A program made the position numbers and the translations under genes. Shown here piece after piece: positions 57,151 to 64,000 of a stretch of DNA of 64,000 bases (position 1 is the stretch's first letter; each line of letters begins with the position of its first letter). The DNA is from Arctopsyche grandis (lineage: Eukaryota > Arthropoda > Insecta > Trichoptera > Hydropsychidae). The DNA lies in contig NC_135361.1 in the NCBI RefSeq assembly GCF_051622035.1, forward strand, positions 8,003,001-8,067,000. Direction: 5' to 3'. Below the pieces are notes generated by a model. It saw only the letters and a list, made by a program, of their open reading frames with translations. It was not told the origin of the DNA and did no database searches.

Positions 57151-58037
<887 letters not shown>

Positions 58038-58069
58038 TTATAGATTATAAATTTTTGAAATCAAATTAA

Positions 58070-58315
58070 AACAGTGGTGACATAGTGGGGAGGATGGTTT
58101 TTGCCAATTTGAAGAGGAACCGTTTCAACAATGACATAAATTGACAAGCTATAAATTGGCTAGCTCTGATAGGAAACGATCGACTTGGAGTCTCAAATAT
58201 CCAAGGCTAACCAGCAGCACTGCAAAAATTCTTCTTATAAAGAACTGACCTTGATTGAGAAGAATAAATTCTTTTCAATAGGGGTCAAGCCAGGTATCGA
58301 ACCCGGGAACCCCAG
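58070..58315 (-). mobile_element. tRNA-derived SINE
   Basis: GTGGTGACATAGTGGGGAGG start, AACCGTTTCAACAATGA, GATAGGAAACGATCGACTTG and a B-box-like GGTATCGAACCC at the head. It starts directly after the TA microsatellite. Confidence 0.8.
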
Positions 58316-59519
58316 ACATTCCGCGACTACAGGTTGGAAAAGTCGACGATGACGCAAAGCTCTACCACATTCAGGAGCCCAAAATTTAAGCTCCGAAAAA
58401 ATCGAAACTTCCCTTTAATACTTCAAAGAAGTGTTTGGAAATTGCAACAATCCTTTTCAAAAACAGATAATAAAGCATTATTAGAGCCGACCGAAAAAGT
58501 ATCAGTATGCAGTCATAAGCTATATTGAAAGGAAAAGTTGCCAAGAGACACTCCATTGACAACTTGTAGTTTTGTCAACTTCTTTGTCACGTCTTGACAA
58601 CTTCTCAGATCAACCTACAAGCAATCGAAAAACCCACATAAGAACATTGTATGTATGAAAATGCTTAACCATTGTTTGGTTTTCTTCAGCGCAATCCATT
58701 CGAGAGCGAGCACGCTTCGTTCCAAACAATGCACGAGTCCTGTAAATATACCCTGTGAAAACAGGATCAGTCACGTTTCATGAGAATTACTTTGTTTTAA
58801 ATTTAAACAAACACTCCGGGGGCTTCAACAGCGTCCCTCGGGGTGCTAGCTGTACGTGAGAATTGACGAAATATATGTATATTTTATTTACTCTCGGTAA
58901 AGCTTTATCCGATACATGTATTTGATGACAAACCCGAGCTTTGCTAACGCACTCCAAAGACGAGTCACTGTACAAATGTACACTGGCAGCTTTATTTAGC
59001 AAAGCAAATTACAAAATGTGGTGCAATATGACACGTGTCGCCTCGAAGCATTTGTTTGGTGTCTATAAATGGTACATGTTTGTATTGATTTAATAAATTC
59101 AATTATACTGATGCTTCAATACAACAATATTAACAATATTTAAGCCAAAGGTATTATATTATCAAGCTTAAATTATGTTTATCGTTGACAGCTTTATTAG
59201 TTCACTTTTTCGCAAACAATATAAAAAAAAATGTATACGAGACAGTCGTTGACGTTTCCTTTTGTTAATTTAAATTTGTCTTGAGATATGTAAGGTTTTT
59301 CTCCAACCTTTGTCTTCTCGTTTGCTTTTCAACTGGCTATTGAGAAGCAAACTAGAGTAAAATGCTATTGTTCAGACTAATTGAATGATGGTCGGCTTTC
59401 GTGGTGTTACGACCAAAAATTGAAAGTCGCTCATCTCTTTGTTTTTACTGACCACTTCTGCATTTTTTCGTTTCCTATATAGGAAAGAGTATGGGTATTA
59501 CCCATATCACTATCATATT
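58316..59519. other. Intergenic DNA, nothing recognised
   Basis: No convincing ORF or repeat match; moderately AT-rich. Confidence 0.45.
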
Positions 59520-59595
59520 GTTATATTTTTTGACCATTGTGGCGCTTTAGGAATTCCTGTTATGCCACAATGGTCTGTTTAGAATAAATAAATAA
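59520..59595 (+). mobile_element. LINE 3' tail fragment
   Basis: GACCATTGTGGCGCTTTAGG and AATAAATAAATAAAT match the tail of the LINE at 55400-55465. The solo LTR inserted directly after it. Confidence 0.75.
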
Positions 59596-59599
59596 ATAT

Positions 59600-59982
59600 T
59601 GTTACGTACGCCGCGGATTGAGCGAATTGCACTTAGACCAACGGATATCTGTTATCGGTTAACTAAGTGCATGCACTTACTTCCAAGGACTATATCTGGA
59701 CTCTAAGTGCATTTAGGCTAAACAATGACCGTTATTAGTTATTTCTCAGAATCGGTACGGGGAGACCCAATGTCGTGGAAATACATATCCGAATACGTGA
59801 CTATACAACAGGTAAACAGATTAGGCGTCCTGAGAGATCTACCCTTTATAAGGCGGTACGTAGGCGATATCAGGTAATTCTGGACTGAGCACTGACAGTG
59901 CGTGTATCTCCTGAATCATGAATAAATGCTGTGAAACGACTGTTGGCCTTTTCTTGGATCCTCCACCCACCCCTACGCAACA
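59600..59982 (+). mobile_element. Solo LTR, family B (383 bp)
   Basis: Starts TGTTACGTACGCCG and ends CCCTACGCAACA, flanked by ATAT on both sides (59596-59599, 59983-59986). It has the AATAAA signal followed by GCTGTGAAACGACTG, as in the other copies. Confidence 0.9.
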
Positions 59983-60139
59983 ATATCTTTTGAGCAAGCT
60001 TGGGTATACATATTTCGCTTGAACTTCGGAGAAACTTCATTAATTCGTTTTGTTTTCTAGCTTCTACGTGGTAATATGTCACACCCATCGTTGCTGGAAT
60101 AATTGAATTTTATGTCCATAATAATTATGTGCTTGCGTG

Positions 60140-60675
60140 ATGGTTATACCTCTGCCCGCACAGGATGGCTCCTATTCCAAGAGCTATCCGACTTCTTAAT
60201 GAAATTGTTGCTTTTGTGTCTGATATGATATTTTAGGTTATCAGAGATTATTTTAACCTACATATTTGTCTGATAGTCTGCGCTTATCGTTATTTTCATA
60301 ATTCGGTGGTGATTTTTGAATTTTGATAAAATAAATAGAAGACTGAATTTTGATCTTCTCTCTTCTATTTGGGCTTCACGGGGATATTTTGTATTCACGG
60401 CTGGTTCTTGTATATACATATGTATGTATTTATGTTGGTGCTGACTGTTGATGAAAGGCATTACCAATTTTTCTCCTTATATTGAACTATTACTAAATAT
60501 TTATTGACTACTATGCTGCTATTGTTTTTTTTATGTATTGTGTGTATAAATATGTATTTTATTTCTGTACAATTAATATATATGTATATATTTGTTTCTT
60601 CTCTGTTTTATTTTCGATCATTGTGATGCATTAGGAATTCCTTTAATGACCCAGTGGTTTAAACTTGAAATAAAT
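60140..60675 (+). mobile_element. 5'-truncated LINE C terminus and 3' tail
   Basis: Translation of about 60150-60235 gives MAPIPRAIRLLNEI, matching the C-terminal APISRAIYLLNRI block of the LINE at 50.9 kb. The conserved tail follows near 60617 (ATCATTGTGATGCATTAGGA). Inactive. Confidence 0.65.
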
Positions 60676-61559
60676 ATTTTTTATATGAAAACATACTGCA
60701 GCCATACTTGTAGTATTTGTCTCTTGAATTTGAGATTTTTAAAATCACTAATAAATTTTCTATGCTTGTTTGTGTTCAATAGCCAGCGTAGCGAGATTTT
60801 TTAGTCTGGATTCTTCGATTAAGTTTCTTTTGTAATATTTGTTGACTTGCTGAAGGACCTCTCGACATGCGCCATAGTAATTGTTCTGAAAATTTACCTT
60901 GTAAGCAACCATATTTAGTAATGAATCTTATTAAAACATTCTTAATAAATTATTTGTTTAAAAATGACGTTACGTGAATTAAGTGGGCACCAAATCGCTC
61001 TGAACAATTGAAAGTGAAGCAAAATAGTATTTTATGTACATGTGTATGATTTGAGTCATTTTTATTACTTTCGATATTTTTAAGTTGGACAGTGATTGAG
61101 TGTATGGAGATTTGGGCCCCCTGTCAAGTTAGGCCCTCATGCTTAGCATGACTTAGCTATGAGGTAGCTACGCCACTGTGTCGAACGTCTGCCGGTACAT
61201 TTATAGCTCACAAAACGACTTGTAATACACCTATTTATATACAGCCCTAATGATTATAATATCTAGATAAATTGATTACCCATAAAAATATTAGGATATT
61301 TATTCATAATTTAAAAATCTCTATATTTCTTGTCCGTGGTGTCAATTCAAGCTTTACAACAACAAAAAATCGTACCGGCATTATGTATTAGAAGAATATT
61401 TTGTTGGAAACTCGTCGTTACGGAAATTGGATGACACTTTTGCAATTTTTCTGCCATACATAGTACTAACAAGCGGGAACGAAAATCGAACATCGATAGT
61501 TGAATAGGCGTCCATTGAGAGTTTTCCAGCGAGATTTTCCGAGCGGGAAAAGCGCACAG
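60676..61559. other. Intergenic DNA with a class II terminus
   Basis: AT-rich. GGGCCCCCTGTCAAG to TAGCTACGCCACTG (about 61116-61176) resembles, inverted, the CAGTGGCGTAACTAG and GGGCCCGCATGC sequence at 63171-63190. Confidence 0.5.
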
Positions 61560-62005
61560 GTCTTGTATAATATTAGTCAGTAGAGTGGGAGAGAGAGGTA
61601 GAACGGCCGAAAGGGAGAAAGAGAAGCAGAAGGCGCATGCGCGAAGCGGCAACCCCCACTTTTCCCTCAGTTTGGCTCAGTCCGTTGGTCGCTAGTGTCG
61701 TGTCGAGCGTCGGGACGATAAGACGCTGCGAGGCGTTCGCGCACACGCACACGCACACGTTTAGGTGTAGGTGTAGGTGTGTCGGCTCAGAGATCAGATG
61801 CGCACCAATTGCACTACCATTTTTCTCCACGACATTTCCAAGACTCAGACCCCGGGAGCCAGGAGTGCTCGACTGCCTCCAGAACCAGAACCAGGACCGG
61901 GACTGACACCGACACACCGACACCGACACCGACACTGACACCGAAGAGCCAATCGGCTCAGACCACCACTCACACACGCGCCCGCCCGTCTACCCTACCT
62001 ACCAG
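61560..62005 (+). promoter_or_regulatory. Probable promoter and noncoding first exon of a gene extending to the right
   Basis: A GC- and CpG-rich island in AT-rich DNA. It has a GAGAGAGAG stretch (61590), two TCAGT initiator-like sites (61667, 61678), CACACG and GACACC repeats, and an exon-like end at CCTACCAG followed by GTAACC (donor at 62006). No long conserved ORF is found, so the exon is probably untranslated and followed by a long first intron that runs past the window end. Evidence is compositional only. Confidence 0.5.
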
Positions 62006-64000
62006 GTAACCACTGACTACTATCGCTCACCTCTTTCAATCACTGCTACCAACGTGATTCATTCGCTCGCGATTTTCATTTGTTTCCAAATGTTTTTTAT
62101 TTAACCGATCGATTTTATTCAAACTGTACATTTCCGGGTACGAATTTTGCATCTCGTCATGTGCGATGTATTTATCTTTTGGATGTTTTCTTTTCACGCG
62201 ATCGCGTGCCATTGCGAGAGATTGACAGCGCGAACGTATGGCGTTCGGTGAAAACCTGTTCGCCAGTGTTCCTCGTTGCACAATTCGCTTTTTATGTATC
62301 GGTTTCATTGTTATCGCGGATTACAAGCTTTTTATTGTTTTTTTTTTTTTATAACAATGATGCAATGTTTGTTAACTGTTACGCATAGTTTTACTTATTT
62401 CAAGTGCATCGTTATCTTATTATATTTTAACTAGGTGTTATCGATTTTGTTTTGGGCCGCAGTCAAATGAAGATTGATGAAAATTAATTAATTAAATTAA
62501 GATTTTAATTTTTATATGTAATGGTACACATATAGAATAAAAATGCCATTAAAAGAGAAATAGAGTTAAATAAAAATAAAAATAAATTCCAACAGATTGT
62601 AACATAAAAAAAAATGACAATGAATCAACCACAGATTTACTTCTTCAAATTAGCCCTAAAAGCACTGATTCACCTATAATAAATGAGATATTTTATAATA
62701 TACTGATAATATTTTCCTTTGAATTGTTGACGAAGTATTAATGTATTTGAATTGGAATCGATATAATCCGGCTTAATTTTTCAGCCGAATATTTTTTAGT
62801 ATCTTCATATTTTTGGTCGAAGCAATATATAATTCAAGGCAAATTTCCGCCCACCGGATATAGTCGTTTATTTAATTTTTTGCCGTTTAATTATTCATGA
62901 AACATCACAAATTGATTATACATTTTATATTATACTTTTGAATTTTGCTGTATACAGGAAAAGGAAGTTTTTGCTAATATGAATATTTTATAACATTTAC
63001 ATATGCATATATTCTGATTAATTGCTTGAATACCTATAATATGTTAGATTTGTGGTATTGATGACAATATTAGAAACATAATAAATTGAGGAAAAATAGA
63101 GAAAAGTAAAAATATAAAATTTCTATTTGGATTATATGTATTATACATACATATAGTCAGTGGCGTAACTAGAAAAATTGGGCCCGCATGCAAATGTTAG
63201 AAAAAGGCCCCCTTTAGTATTCTTGTTATTAAAATTAAATTGGTAATTATTTAATTGTAATTATTAGTCGCAAATTATGCAATTACATATTTCAAAGACA
63301 TTTTATTTTAACATCGTTTTTATAGATAATTGCAGACAATTATTTTTACTGTACCATAACGGAAAACTATCGAATGTCGTGAGAAGGAGTACAGATGGGT
63401 GAAAATTCGACACGCAATGTGTCGCATATCAAATTTGGAGTATTAAATTTTAAATATTGTTTCCTTTAGTCATTTTAATAATTTAAAATGACTTTCAAGA
63501 TTTTTATTTGAAAAATATCTAGTATTTTTTTTATTTGAAAACCTTTTGGACCCCTTAATTTAAAATGCCCGCATGCACCGCATGCCCGTGCGGCACAGTA
63601 GACACAAATTTGTGCGTCCCAAGGTTCAATGCGACAAGAGTATTTTAATGATTCCCAAGTGAGGATAGACATAGCATTATGTCTGTAGCATCGCTATATT
63701 GGTAGTTTTTTGCGTCGCGCCAGTATGCACGTGGTCGTAAAGTGTTATTTGAAAATTTTCCATACATTAACATATATGTATAAACCGCTTATTATTAAGT
63801 CCACAGATATTTAATCTTGTCTATTATCGGTATTCAATTATTAATATACAAACAAAGAAATATAAACATGCACTCCACCATTGTGATTGTACAATAATAA
63901 TAATTAGCAATCAAATCTAAACGCCATATTTGTTGAGGCATTACCCGACTGTTTGCGTACCATTTTATAATAGGCATTGTGATAGATATATTTTAAATGA
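62006..64000. other. Possible first intron, no coding sequence seen
   Basis: Moderately to very AT-rich. A CAGTGGCGTAACTAG class II terminus with GGGCCCGCATGC lies at 63171, and a GCATGC-rich stretch at 63566-63595 may be its partner region. No exon is recognised. Confidence 0.5.

Overview
This is a eukaryotic nuclear window, almost certainly from an insect. The evidence is short GT-AG introns, AT-rich intergenic DNA full of TACATATGTA-type microsatellites, a ZAD-C2H2 zinc-finger gene, a MADF-domain gene, an insect-type Calypso/BAP1 gene and abundant SINE, LINE, LTR and TIR elements. The order cannot be fixed from the sequence alone.

Region 1 (1-17 kb) is built around Nucleoprotein TPR (Megator). 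The last ten exons of one TPR gene (TPR-A) lie on the + strand at 269-2325. A second, apparently complete TPR gene (TPR-B, 12 exons, about 2234 aa) lies on the - strand at 7406-16932. Between the two convergent genes sits an intronless - strand CFAP100-like (DUF4200) gene at 2953-4323. An apparently exact 1791-bp tandem duplication (3981-5771 and 5772-7562) has copied the CFAP100-like 5' end, its upstream DNA and the last TPR-B exon, leaving a chimeric truncated ORF at 5638-6114. A decayed LINE fills TPR-B intron 1.

Region 2 (17.2-20.1 kb) is a nested set of transposons: an outer inverted-repeat element, a foldback hairpin, two related solo LTRs, a complete 1071-bp TRIM-like LTR element, a second-family solo LTR and a palindromic MITE, most with target-site duplications that can be read directly.

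Region 3 (20.4-26.2 kb) holds three ribosome-biogenesis genes: Notchless/NLE1 (+), UTP3/SAS10 (-, convergent, 71 bp between the stop codons) and NOL12/viriato (+).

Region 4 (27.6-30.6 kb) is a - strand ZAD-zinc-finger gene. Its two ZAD exons are separated from an array of 25 C2H2 fingers by one in-frame TAG, and the array continues into a frameshifted, decayed tail. Fingers 4-18 form a five-finger higher-order repeat.

Region 5 (32.8-37.0 kb) is a complete eight-exon calypso/BAP1 gene (530 aa) with all four UCH catalytic residues. Its introns hold a 145-bp-period repeat carrying ETS-like motifs and a LINE fragment.

Region 6 (37-61.5 kb) is gene-poor. It contains tRNA-derived SINEs (nearly all in one orientation), nested PIF/Harbinger-like elements with TAA target duplications and a MADF exon, internally deleted LINEs, further solo LTRs, hairpin elements and long AT microsatellites. 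Near the right end, at 61.56-62.0 kb, a GC- and CpG-rich block ending in a splice donor looks like the promoter and noncoding first exon of a gene that continues beyond the window.
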